Below, one piece after another: positions 1-8,904 of a stretch of 22,500 nucleotides of DNA. Position numbers and translations under genes: made by a program. The stretch is from NCBI GenBank assembly GCA_009746045.1, contig RPFO01000497.1:127501-150000 (forward strand), read 5' to 3'. How positions within the stretch are numbered: the stretch's first letter is position 1; every line of letters starts with the position of its first letter. The DNA is from Mesostigma viride. Its lineage: Eukaryota; Streptophyta; Mesostigmatophyceae; Mesostigmatales; Mesostigmataceae. The notes below the pieces were generated by a model. The model did not search any database. It saw nothing but the letters and a program-made list of their open reading frames with translations, and was not told the origin of the DNA.

Positions 1-798
1 GTTGCCCAAGGATCTGTGATGCTTTTTTCTGGAATATACTGGGCTTGGAAAGCCCCTCTGGATGCTTGCCTGGTCACGGGTTTGGGGCGTCATTTACATT
101 CATGGTGCTTTCTGCGTAAGCTGACTTGCTTCGCACGTGGATTTTCACTGGACTGAAGAGCGCGTCTGCTAGCATGTTTACGTGGTGTATAAGGTGATCA
201 ATCAACTATTTGTTTATAGAAGGTGTGACAATAGAAGGTGTGTTATATATTTCTTCATCAAGCATGTCAAAAGTAATCTCCACTCGCTTACAACCTGAAT
301 TTTGCTTTGCTGGGTCTGCTGTGTTTGTGTCTCACTGTGCAGGCTATCCCCTTGGTTGATCAACCAGGTGCTTTTTGGTGGCAGCGGGGCCATATACTCT
401 TCTTGGCGTTTTTCATCCATGGCATGTCAACGGCAACGCATGCATGCCAGCCCCTAAACAAGAAAACACTAAGTCACCAAAGAATGGAATTCAGGGCATG
501 GTCATGAGCAGGGTAACAGCAGCATTAATATTAAATGGGCATGATGAACAGGAAAACACTAAGTCACGTGAGGAAAGTCTTTTTATGATCTCAAACAGCC
601 TGGACGTGCCAAATTACTTTGTGTAGTCCGCGCATTTCCGGCGCAAGTCGCCGGCCGGACCTTGTGACAGCGCCAGAATCATGATTAACATTGTATGACT
701 TTTGTAGGTAGAAAAATGTCTGTGGAGACGCTGTGCGTCGCGCTTAAATATTTTAATATAATTTTAATGAAAAGTTTGAAATTTTTCGTAAACCTTAC

Positions 799-829
799 CT
801 AAGCTTAGCCGCTAGGCGGCTAAGCTTAG
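799..829. repeat. Perfect 14-bp inverted repeat (hairpin)
   Basis: Arms CTAAGCTTAGCCGC (799-812) and GCGGCTAAGCTTAG (816-829) are exact reverse complements around a TAG loop. The hairpin follows a very AT-rich stretch and lies about 30 bp before an A14 run. It could be a decayed transposon terminus or a transcript 3'-end structure; nothing here decides which. Confidence 0.75.
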
Positions 830-860
830 CCAACTGACATGTGCACATCGATATAGTCTC

Positions 861-874
861 AAAAAAAAAAAAAA
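861..874 (+). repeat. A14 homopolymer
   Basis: Fourteen consecutive adenines follow GTCTC. This could be the tail of an old retroposed sequence on the plus strand, but no clear target-site duplication is visible. Confidence 0.6.
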
Positions 875-1555
875 CTAACACCCATTTCACCGGAACTCAC
901 AACTCAACTCAACGCCGCTGATGTGCAGCAGCCTGTTGACTGTTGAGAGCAAATTCCATTATCCAACCCTGTATCCAATGCCACGTGCGCTGATACACGT
1001 AGACTACGCGCAACAGGCTTCACAAAAAGGCAGGGAGCAAGGTAAAAACCACAGGGGTGGCGAAATTACGCGTTGCGAAACACCCACATTCTGCAATGCA
1101 GTAAACTGGCTCATAATTCATCATTCTCTGCCAACAATCACATGTTAAAATGTTTTAGTTCTTGGCTTCCTAGTCTGGTTTTGGGGGGTATTAAGTCAGA
1201 AACCCCCCGATGCACGACCTGCACGCAGGTGAGAGGCTTGCTGTGATTGCTATGTAAGATTATTCCAACAAGAATTTGCTTTTCGTGTGCGAAAGGACTG
1301 CCTTATAGCATGATGGATAAGGCATTCGTATTCGGTGCTTTCAACCGCAGAAATGAATTTCGGATGTTGTCCGACATTTTGAGTGAGATTGCCTTTTGCC
1401 ACCTGTGCCGTGGTCTTGAATAATTACTTCTGAAGATTTTAGCGACGAAGAGCTCAAGCATCATTTCTCTAGTTATACTTTTGTTGGACCTTCTCAGGTT
1501 ACCGCGAGCAAGGTGATCCGGCCGGCAAGCGTTGCGAATTTTCGGAAGGGCGGCA

Positions 1556-1572
1556 TTGACGTCAATATAAAG
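1556..1572 (+). promoter_or_regulatory. Putative core promoter: TTGACGTCAA palindrome plus TATA box
   Basis: A 10-bp palindrome TTGACGTCAA (1556-1565), containing the bZIP/CRE-type core TGACGTCA, directly abuts TATAAAG (1566-1572). The carbonic anhydrase ATG is at 1648, so a start site about 30 bp after the TATA box would give a short 5' UTR of roughly 45-50 nt. Assignment as a promoter is inferred from position and consensus. Confidence 0.6.
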
Positions 1573-1592
1573 CCGCCTAGCGTCTAGCCGTG

Positions 1593-1613
1593 AGGAGTTC
1601 CAAAGTAACTCCT
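1593..1613 (+). other. Small hairpin in presumed 5' UTR of the carbonic anhydrase gene
   Basis: AGGAGTT (1593-1599) and AACTCCT (1607-1613) form a 7-bp stem with a 7-nt loop, between the TATA-like box and the ATG. A regulatory role is speculative. Confidence 0.35.
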
Positions 1614-1647
1614 ACGTAAAGAAGAACTAAGCGAAGCTAGGGAGCAA

Positions 1648-3296
1648 ATGCCAGGAAATTGGACCCGAGCAATTGGGACGGCCACCCGGATGGCAGCCCG
1701 TCAACGGTCCCTCCCGGCGTTAGCGTGGCAACGCGCATTTCCTTACGGCATCCGAGCGGGCTCCTCCGTTCCTAAAGACCCCGAGGTCCGCAAAGAGAGG
1801 GAGCTTTTCAACGAGGTCTTTGAGGGGAACCGGGAGTTTGTCGCGCGCAAGACCGCGTCGGACCCGGCTTGGTTTAGTCGTATGGCGGACGCGCCACAAG
1901 CCCCCCGGTACCTGTTCATTGGCTGCAGCGACTCGAGAGGTATGACAGCTGCGCGCCCTTTGCAGGCTGCTTGTCTCTGTGCTGACTCTGGCTTGCTCCT
2001 GTATCCGATGGCACCCTTACCCCTGTGCAAACTACAGCTTGTCCTAGTTGCATTCGTGCCAAGGAGCCATTGTCGGCCATGGGTAGATGACCAGTCGAAC
2101 GTGGTGCAATCTCTTAATTGCAAGAAGTCCATGGCCGCGGCATGGCTGGGCTTGTTCAAACACAGAATCTGGCATTCCCTGGTGGGCAGCTGTGGCCTGT
2201 GTGATGCGTTGTCTGGTTTTGCCACACACCCTTGACGTAGTGTCCTCATGTCCTTGACACACTCATACCCAGGTAAATTGTTGTTGTCAAGAAGAATTCT
2301 AACTGCATACGCTCCACATCACGCTGTCGTAGAAATGTTGTAAATACGTCTTCGTCCCTGCCCTTTGTTCCCAAGCAATGCCCGCCTTCTGACCAAGGAA
2401 GTGGCATGTGCGCACCACTGTGGTGAGCGTTGGAGCGCAGCCTACCCTACATTGACGTGAGCAGCCAGGAGAATTTTTCCTACCCAATCACCGCAGGATA
2501 CTGCAAGGGTACCGACATACTTGCCTCGCTTCACGTGTGCGGAGCGGACCGCAAACGCCACGCTGACGCAGCGTCTAGTTGAGCCCACCCGCTGCACCTT
2601 CCTTGCACGTCTGCCCAGTGCCCGCACTTTGGACACGCCCGCATGATGCTAAACACACCCAACATGACTTTTTTACTAGAAACAAACAGATAATAAGAAA
2701 GATGATGCTACTCTGTAATCATCATGACCGTCAATGCAGTGAACGCCAATGAGATCACCGGGCTCGAGGCAGGCCAGCTGTTCGTGCACCGCAACATCGC
2801 CAACCTGGTGGTGGGCACCGACCTGAACCTGCTCAGCGTGCTCCAGTACAGCGTCGAGGTGCTGCGCGTGAAGCACATCATCGTGTGCGGGCACTACGGT
2901 TGCGGCGGCGTCAAAGCAGCGATGCAGCGCAAGGACATCGGGCTGATCGAAAACTGGCTGCGAAACATCCGTGACGTGCAGCGGCTTCACAAGGCCAAGC
3001 TGGACGCGATCGATGACGAGGAGGCGCGGTACCGGCGCGTGGTCGAGCTGAATGTGGAGGAGCAGTGCCTCAATCTCTTCAAGACGGGGATCGTGCAGAG
3101 CAGTATCCGCAAGCATAAATTCCCCTGGATTCATGGACTCGTGTATGACCTGCACGACGGCATCTTGCATGAGCTGGATATCGACTTCAGGGGGTATCAT
3201 AACCGGTACTCGGGGATTTATTCCTTGCACGAGGATGACGCGGCGGGTGGGAATGGGCCGCCGCCCCCGGCGCCAGCAACTAACGAGCAGCCATGA
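1648..3296 (+). CDS. Beta-carbonic anhydrase, two exons, probably mitochondrial
   Basis: The enzyme catalyses reversible hydration of CO2 to bicarbonate. Exons are 1648-1939 and 2740-3296, joined by an 800-bp GT-AG intron (phase 1), giving 282 residues. Seen: zinc ligands Cys93 in CSDSR, His149 and Cys152 in CGHYGCGG, and the Asp95/Arg97 dyad. The ANEITGL, FVHRN and TDLNLLSVLQY blocks are typical of plant/algal-type beta-CAs. The splice is supported because the exon 1 frame stops matching the family right after CSDSR, while exon 2 resumes at VNANEITGL. Residues 1-45 are rich in Arg, Ala and Ser with few acids, like a mitochondrial transit peptide, as known for green-algal mitochondrial beta-CAs of similar length. 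The ATG at 1648 follows a TATA-like box by about 75 bp. The tail after about residue 268 is Pro/Gly-rich and poorly conserved. I found no TGTAA poly(A) signal in the next 400 bp. Family call is firm; compartment is inferred. Confidence 0.93.
1940..2739 (+). other. Intron of the beta-carbonic anhydrase gene
   Basis: The donor reads G|GTATGA at 1939/1940 and the acceptor AATGCAG|TG at 2739/2740. The junction restores a Val codon (G + TG) immediately after CSDSR. Short open frames inside show no recognisable product. Confidence 0.85.
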
Positions 3297-3801
3297 AGTT
3301 ATTCGCTATTTCCCGTAGACATGCAGCCTTTGTTAAGGGGTGATACTTGAGGCTCGAAAACCGACAACCAAACTTGGCGATAGGTAACCAACTATGTGGT
3401 AAGACGACCTTGACTAATGCAGTTGGGGGCAGGGCTATGAGGGCAGAGTTATGGATCTGGTGTAGGTGATCCAAGTGTCATATGCCGTCGTGTGTACTTA
3501 AGTAACCATGCAGTCGACCTGCATGCACTGCAGGATCTTCTCCTAATCAGACGCATGCAGGCTGGGTGGTACCTACTTCAAACATCTGCCAAATGTATCT
3601 AGACTGCTAAGTATTTAGACTGCTTGGTGCATGTTAGAAGTGAGAACTTGTCGGCGTGCTTTATTGATAAAAAAATTGCATGTGCATGGATTCACCGGCC
3701 GCATGCATGCTTTGTGAGTGTTCACAAGTCAACCGCTTTGACCTTATCCACGTATGCACTTGTGAGAAGCTCGATCTGAATTGCCATTAGTCTCTATTTA
3801 T
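3297..3801. other. Intergenic spacer after the carbonic anhydrase gene
   Basis: No gene is supported. The stretch presumably contains the 3' UTR of the carbonic anhydrase gene and short GCATGC-rich palindromic patches near 3511-3560 and 3700-3712. Confidence 0.5.
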
Positions 3802-4022
3802 ATGATCCCAATGCTGTTTGTATCCCAATATACTACCCCATCAACTAATTGATTCATTCATTGACCTCGTGCTCCCATTGGGGAGTCACTGAGCATTAAC
3901 ATCGAGATGATCCCAATGCTGTTTGTAGCCCAATATACTACCCCATTAATTAATAACTGATTGATTAATTAATTAAGTTAATAAATTAATTAAGTTCGTG
4001 CTCCCGTTGGGGAGTCACTGAG
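3802..4022. repeat. Tandem pair of 92-116 bp repeats with variable AATT-rich core
   Basis: Copy 1 (3802-3893) and copy 2 (3907-4022) share the start ATGATCCCAATGCTGTTTGTA, the block CCCAATATACTACCCCAT, and the end GTGCTCCC(A/G)TTGGGGAGTCACTGAG. Between the last two blocks lies a length-variable TTGATT/TTAATTAA stretch. On the minus strand each unit reads as a stem-loop (CTCCC, loop CAAC or CAAT, GGGAG) followed by an AATT-rich tail. This matches the end of the LINE-like copies at 16.3 and 17.1 kb, so these may be retroelement 3' ends on the minus strand that were later duplicated. Confidence 0.7.
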
Positions 4023-4480
4023 GGATGGATATTACCCCATGTTTGGGTGATGCAACCTGCATGGACATCGCCATCCCGACCTAGTGGTCCCAGCTCAGTT
4101 TGAACACCGCATCCACTCCCTCTCCCTTCTTTGGACTTCCATGCAGAACAATAAGCGGTGGCAGAAGATTGTCCAGGCTCACATGCACGCCAGCCCCTGT
4201 GGGCAAGCCACCCCCCCAAAAAAGGAAGGGGCGTTTTGTTGAGTAGTATAGTTAGGATTTTCTAGACTAGATAGCTTAGAGTTGGGTTAGTTCGATTACG
4301 CGGCTTCTTTGATCCGCCTCGGACACGGTCCATCCAGCAAGGAATACGTGCTACATGATCTCCCAACGGAGGCATGAACATTATAATTTAATTTTTAATT
4401 TAATTGCTGGCCATCCCATGGTGCAAAAATCGTCTATTGTGTCCGATTGCTGCTGTGGCATGCCTCTGGCATGAAGGAGA
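4023..4480. other. Repeat-derived spacer with a stem-loop/AATT-tail motif at about 4350-4403
   Basis: No intact gene is visible. At about 4350-4370 the plus strand reads GTGCTACAT, 3 nt, then CTCCCAACGGAG. A tail of repeated AATTTAATT follows at about 4383-4403. This matches the 3' end of the LINE-like copy near 17.1 kb and is probably another retroelement terminus. The stretch 4060-4230 is open in several frames but I recognise no family. Confidence 0.45.
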
Positions 4481-4747
4481 AAGGGGGCTCTGCCCTTTCT
4501 TCCTGTTGTGCACATAAGTCAGTTACATCGTTTTTCTCGTCTTTGTTCTTATCGTGTCGATTCCATCACGACTCTTGTTGAACTCTTGCATCGTTTGTTG
4601 GTCAAAGACTATGACCGAGACGTTATGCTCCGTCAAGTCCGGTGTTTTTTGCAACGTCACCCACATCTGTTCGGTGCTGCCCCTTGGCACAAGCTCTACA
4701 AACAGGTCGTAGACCGGCTGGATCACATAGTATCTCCGCACATCTGA
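4475..4747 (+). pseudogene. Possible remnant of a reverse transcriptase C-terminus
   Basis: The plus frame is open from 4475 to the stop at 4745-4747, about 90 codons, with no Met near its start. It carries QLHRFSRLCS, then RLLVKDYDRDVML and CFLQRHPHLF. The pattern (Q-L-x-R-F-x-R-L-C-S, then L-x(3)-Y-x(3)-V/L-x(5)-FL) resembles the region after the catalytic palm in several eukaryotic retroelement reverse transcriptases, Penelope-like ones included. No catalytic DD motif or upstream RT block is present, so at most it is a 5'-truncated fragment. The complementary strand is also open here (199 codons, 4523-5122), but that frame shows no motif. The assignment is motif memory only. Confidence 0.33.
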
Positions 4748-5337
4748 ACCCTGTGATGCCAGATCTCCTTTGCGGCCGTTCCGAGCTTGGCACTGGATTC
4801 GTTGTCCACGTCGTCGCGTCGCTGCAGCAACACGATGTTTTCTGGCATACGCGGGCTTTTGGTTCCCGCCGCACATTTGAAAGTGCTGTCCTCCGGCTTT
4901 TTGCCTTTGCACCGTGTGCAATTCTTGGACGTTTGGAATCATGGCATGGCTAACGTGATGACTGACTAGCTGGACCTTTTCAGTGGTTTTCCAAATTGCG
5001 GGTATTTCCTCGTTAATTAATGGTGGGAGAGCGATCGCAGCAATGGTGCTCACCACTAGACACTCCCGGCCAGTCAGGTTCGAAACACACGCCCTGATCA
5101 AGCATGCTGTTTCCGGCCCCACCGTCTAGGTCATCTAGTCGCTCTACACGTAAGCCAGCCATAATTTCAATGCACAAGGCTACACATTTCCATCACCATT
5201 CATTTTCATCATCCTGAACGACTCGAACGCGCGGACAAGATAACGGCAGGCTCGAGCTACCATGGTCCGGATTCTCCCGATTTCTGGCCTGCGCTGGTTG
5301 TCTCCTAATTGATACAGGGTTTAAAAGCACTCCGGTG
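4748..5337. other. Spacer, possibly the 3' part of a truncated retroelement
   Basis: Overlapping short frames on both strands give no recognisable domain. The segment lies between the possible reverse-transcriptase remnant and the stem-loop/AATT terminus at 5338-5377, so it may be the 3' untranslated part of that element. Confidence 0.3.
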
Positions 5338-5377
5338 CTCCGTGACTCCACAACGGGAGCACGAGTTTTTAATTAAT
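5338..5377 (+). repeat. Inverted copy of the 3.9-kb repeat end: stem-loop plus TTAATTAAT tail
   Basis: GTGACTCCACAACGGGAGCA, then CGAGTTTTTAATTAAT, is the reverse complement, with a few mismatches, of the block ending at 4022. On the plus strand it has the order stem-loop then AT tail, as the LINE-like copy at 16.3 kb does. It is interpreted as a retroelement 3' terminus in plus orientation. Confidence 0.55.
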
Positions 5378-5418
5378 GCGCATGTAGCCTAACCAGTACC
5401 CAATATAGAAATCCTGGA

Positions 5419-5509
5419 CCACGAGCCACGAGCCACGAGCCACGAGCCACGAGCCACGAGCCACGAGCCACGAGCCACGAGCCACGAGCCACGAGCCACG
5501 AGCCACGAG
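5419..5509. repeat. Perfect heptanucleotide minisatellite (CCACGAG)13
   Basis: Thirteen exact tandem copies of the 7-mer CCACGAG span 91 bp without interruption. The period is not a multiple of three, and no open frame of note uses it. Confidence 0.97.
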
Positions 5510-5647
5510 GTAGCCATGGCTGGTCAAAGGCGGAGCTCATAAGTTTCACGTTTGGGCACCAAATTTGGCCGTGAATGTCACAATCGCTTCGAACGTCTTT
5601 CTAAGACACACATGCTGATATAATTTTCCGAAGCTGTTACGCAATAT

Positions 5648-5906
5648 ATGGCGAGCAAACGCTCCTCCGCGCAACGCAGCCTGGCGGCTGCGCTCGGCCC
5701 TGAACATACGTCTGCAGCTCCGGCTGCAGCTTCGCCCACCGGCCCAGAATGCAGCGGCGCCACTAGCCAAGCTCTAGTGGTCGCCCAGCTACTAAGCCCC
5801 CCGGGCTCACCTCGCCCGCAGCGTCGCCTGATGACACTGAGCCCAAGCGCAGTCGCCCTGCCGAGCCGAGCTGGGAAGAGCTCGACTTTGACGCCAGCCA
5901 GCCCGG
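5648..5906 (+). pseudogene. 5' part of LINE ORF1-like frame, split by the Ty3/gypsy insertion
   Basis: The frame starts at ATG 5648 with an Ala/Ser/Pro-rich, disordered-looking N-terminus. After a likely single-base loss in the CCCCCC run (about 5796-5802) it is best read in the adjacent frame, up to EELDFDASQPG at 5906. Removing 5907-15277 and one copy of the 5-bp target duplication lets that frame continue without a stop into FSFDRFNEDQSHPG after 15283, so the retrotransposon entered an open frame. I infer it is the N-terminal part of the ORF1-like protein whose C-terminal part lies at 16070-16190. No motif in this first part is diagnostic by itself. Confidence 0.5.
5902..5906. repeat. Target-site duplication, left copy (CCCGG)
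   Basis: CCCGG directly precedes the left LTR and is repeated directly after the right LTR at 15278-15282. Five base pairs is the usual length for Ty3/gypsy integrases. Confidence 0.93.
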
Positions 5907-6576
5907 TGTTACGTCCCGAGCCGGACGGTGCGAAAGATCTAATCTAGTATAAGGTGTGCACAGTTTAATAAGCCGGCATAGCCGCGCATCCGCGTACCGC
6001 GATAGCAAGCAAAGATCGCAGTAAATTGACTAACTGAGCAGCGGTGTATCCTCAGCTAGGCCTTATAGCATGATTAATTAATCTAGCTATATAACACGGC
6101 ATGTCATGAGGCAAATGACATCCGGATTAGTGCCCCTTGGTCTGAGAGAGTCGTCAACACTCGTTTCATTAATCATCAAACCAAAGAGAAAGAGTCCATC
6201 GTCCACAGACCAATTTCACCTAGCTGCGCTACCAAGCTGGCAAGTTGGTGTGCAGGCGCGCCGACATGCGCGCCGATCTTCCAGATACTGCCGTCAAGCC
6301 CCAATAGGTTCTGTATGACGTCTAGGGCCGGCCCGGCCCCTAGAAGATCTCGTACTTCTGGCTAGGCCCAAAATAACTGGTCCGGAACACACAAGTACCA
6401 AATAAACACACAAAGTCCCGAACTTAGGACAAATTCCCAAATAAGTCCCGAATTGAGTCCTATAGTTCGGCGGACTATGAAAGCGAGCTATCGAAAGTCC
6501 CAAACGAATAACAAATGACTTTCGACTTATTTATTGAAGGCATTGTTACGCCCATACAAAGGTCTGGGCCGTAACA
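5907..6576 (-). repeat. 3' LTR (left copy, 670 bp)
   Basis: It begins TGTTACG and ends CGTAACA. By eye it aligns with the right LTR over its whole length with two substitutions (near 6361 and 6467) and three indels of 1, 4 and 1 bp. Its last 33 bp (6544-6576) form an imperfect palindrome with arms TGTTACG and CGTAACA. Confidence 0.96.
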
Positions 6577-6590
6577 CTCCTCCCTTCCCC
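6577..6590 (-). other. Polypurine tract
   Basis: On the element's strand GGGGAAGGGAGGAG immediately precedes the 3' LTR. A purine run in this place is the standard primer site for plus-strand DNA synthesis in LTR retrotransposons. Confidence 0.88.
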
Positions 6591-7523
6591 AGGGGACGAT
6601 AGCTATATCGTCCAGGCTTGGGGCGCACGCAACAAGACAATTAACACAAACAAACAAACAAGAAAAAAAAGAAGCTCTTGCAAGCAAAACAAGCAACACA
6701 CAAAAGCGACAATTGCCCAGGCTGGGCAGTCAGCTATAGAGAACAATAGTACAAAATCGGCCATGGGGATACTATGTCCCAACCCCTGTTCGCCAGCGGG
6801 TTAGTAAAGCCAATTCTCCCCGGCGTTGCCACACAAGGACAATTCCTTGATAGCCGATGGGATGCTGTCGCCATCCCGTTGCAATCCATGAGGGCAATGT
6901 GACTGGAAACTCTGGATCTCTGGACTGGAACAGCAGGAACAGGAACCCCCATAATCCTTCCTGGAATCTCCCCCACTTCCCACAAATCCATCAATTAATT
7001 TCCCTCTCACCGCTGCCCTCCCTGGCGACCGCGCTAGTGCAGGGCCGCGGCAGCATATAAAATTCCGCCAGCGACCCGAATCAGAGGCGCACACCAATCA
7101 ACGCCATGCAAGACAATTAACCCAATTGATGGGGTCGACCGATACCAATACTACCGGATGCATGGTTGCAGGCGACGATGCTTATCACAACTGGGATAAT
7201 AATACGCGCGTGGCAGACATGTTGCGCGCGACCATGCACAGTGGCGGGCACGCAACAGTTGGGTGCGCAACAGTGATCCGCGGGGCGCGCACGCGCCAGC
7301 ATGTGACAGCGTTGTAAACGCCACCGCCGAGCAAAGGCCAAAATATGGATCACGGCAGTCGTCATCAGCGACTACGGGAGGTGCTCGCGTGCAGAACTGT
7401 CCAATGCGGTCGATGCAGGGAGGACCACCAAGCTGAATCACGTCTTGCCTGTGCGGAGATGCGCGCGCAAGCGCTGAACTCGTCATCCCGTCTGCAAGAC
7501 TGTCCATGAGGAGGTCGCGACCC
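6591..7523. other. 3' untranslated part of the Ty3/gypsy element
   Basis: No frame with recognisable content is seen. A plus-strand (antisense) TATAAAA at 7056-7062 lies about 70 bp before a 62-codon ORF (ATG 7129, ending at 7317), but the ORF has no motif. Frames continuing from the 3' ORF lose coding character after 7524. Confidence 0.4.
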
Positions 7524-8872
7524 TCACATTCCTCCAATGCTAGGGCCCACCCCTCCCGACCGCGCCTTCCGTTGACGATACTCGTGGAGTACCTGGCGAC
7601 CCTGCTCACCAATTTCCTCGAGGATCTTCCCGGGGTTAGCGAGGTGATCCGCATTGTATGCGAGCTGGTATTCGTTCACGTTGGTGCGCGTTTGAGCGAG
7701 GTCTACCCACGTCCCGGTGGGCCAGTACGACATGAATGCGGCCAGGTATTGCGGGTGCGTGAACATGATTGTGCCCGCGTTCCAATCAATAACCCCACAT
7801 CCATGCTCCGCAAAGAAACCCCCGCCATGGTCAACACTACGACGCGCACCTGGAGAGCGTTGAAGCGAAAGCCCGGAGCCCTCACAAAGTTGGGCACAAC
7901 CCAGTCGAGGAATGCCTCTCCCTCGCACGGAGCATACTTGGGACAGTCAACCTTTCGAGGTTTACCATCTACCATGTATTTTGGCAGCTCCCGCTTGGGG
8001 CCGTAACGCGTACCAGAACCCTCTGGCGTCGATTCTAGGCAGTCCTGGGGTCGCGGGGCCGCCCTCCCTGGGTGCAAGTCGAAGCAGACTAGCTCGCGCA
8101 TGGAGCCTCGCTCCACATACGCATGAGTTCCTGCCTCAAAGTGCAGCGGTTGCGGTCGATGATAGTCCGCGCTGTCGACGGCCACGAACGGCGGTGGTGG
8201 GAGTTCAATGTAGACGGGAACACCCCGAAACTCATGTAAGGGGCGTACTCGTTGTGGGCCGGGAAACGCGCTGACGTAAGCGCCCACCGTCCATGGCGCC
8301 GGTCGAGCCACCGCCTGTACGAGCAAAGACCCCTGCGCGGGAGATATAAAGCCCACCGCTGGTATCGGGCCACGCCTCTCTGGTATATGGGCGCGGGACG
8401 TCTCCACGCGGGCAACCGCTCGGAGTAAGTTCGCGATTCTCGGCGCGGACTCTGGGAATCCGCGGAGACGCTGCCCGCCGACACCTCGTTCGTACATGCG
8501 CGACGTCTAACTCCTCGCTGGGCATCCGGTTCCACTTGGGGGCGTTTCTGGTTGCTTGCGCTCGATATCCTCGGAATCGAGCTTAGTCGGGTCGGTCGAG
8601 CCGCCCGTTCGCCGGGTCGGTCCCGTCCCGACAAGAACCGTCATTCCGCCCGTGCCCTGAGTCCGAATGGTTCGCACGGCATCACCGTCCTGTTGCTGGA
8701 TCGGTGTCACCACAGGTGTGACAGAACCGCCCGTTCGCCGAGTCGGCCCTGCTTGCACGTGGCGTTGGGGATGCTTTTCGACCCAATTACCACGATGGTG
8801 CGTACACATCGACGTGAATAACACAAGTGCCTTCGCGGCATCCTGGCTACACGTGATCAAGCCCGTTGTCAT
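7524..8872 (-). pseudogene. Unrecognised ORF between integrase and 3' LTR, broken
   Basis: Reading starts at ATG 8872, 33 bp after the integrase stop. One frame runs to a TAG at 8507-8509, continues open in the same frame to about 7830, then must step -1 at a run of five Gs (about 7820-7824) into a frame open to 7524. Without the breaks the product would be about 450 residues. Seen: two copies of GPTRRTGGS in the first 100 residues, a Pro-rich middle, and near the end EHGCGVIDWNAGTIMF, which faintly resembles the C-terminal half of a retropepsin fold. I do not recognise the protein. It could be an extra gene such as some LTR elements carry, a captured host fragment, or a second gag/protease-like segment. 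Confidence 0.45.
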
Positions 8873-8904
8873 AGCGCCCCCACCACTACTACCTTCGCGG
8901 TAGC

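Larger units (their letters stand above)
1..1555. other. Gene-poor left flank
   Basis: I see no convincing gene here. Open frames are short and lack recognisable motifs; the longest clean one (921-1148, plus, 75 codons) has no family resemblance. The stretch holds a duplicated 12-mer (ATAGAAGGTGTG near 217 and 231), a 16-mer repeated about 90 bp apart (GAAAACACTAAGTCAC near 461 and 551), a GC-rich fold near 626-660, a perfect hairpin at 799-829, an A14 run at 861-874 and a G6T/AC6 inverted repeat at 1183-1208. Part of it is presumably the distal promoter of the carbonic anhydrase gene. Confidence 0.5.

Noticed and set aside
1299-1314. 15-bp match GCCTTATAGCATGAT shared with the LTRs (near 6060 and 14763)
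   Set aside because: One 15-mer match in a window of this size can be chance, and the flanking bases do not extend the similarity.
3511-3536. GTCGACCTGCATGCACTGCAGG looking like a cloning-vector polylinker once split into its sites
   Set aside because: The order and spacing of the sites do not match a common polylinker, and the neighbouring sequence is not vector-like.
4523-5122. Minus-strand frame of 199 codons
   Set aside because: It has no motif and mixed composition; the opposite strand shows the more retroelement-like pattern, so it is most likely a chance frame.
7056-7317. Antisense TATA box followed by a 62-codon plus-strand ORF within the retrotransposon
   Set aside because: The ORF shows no motif, and a TATA-like string is not enough to support a gene.
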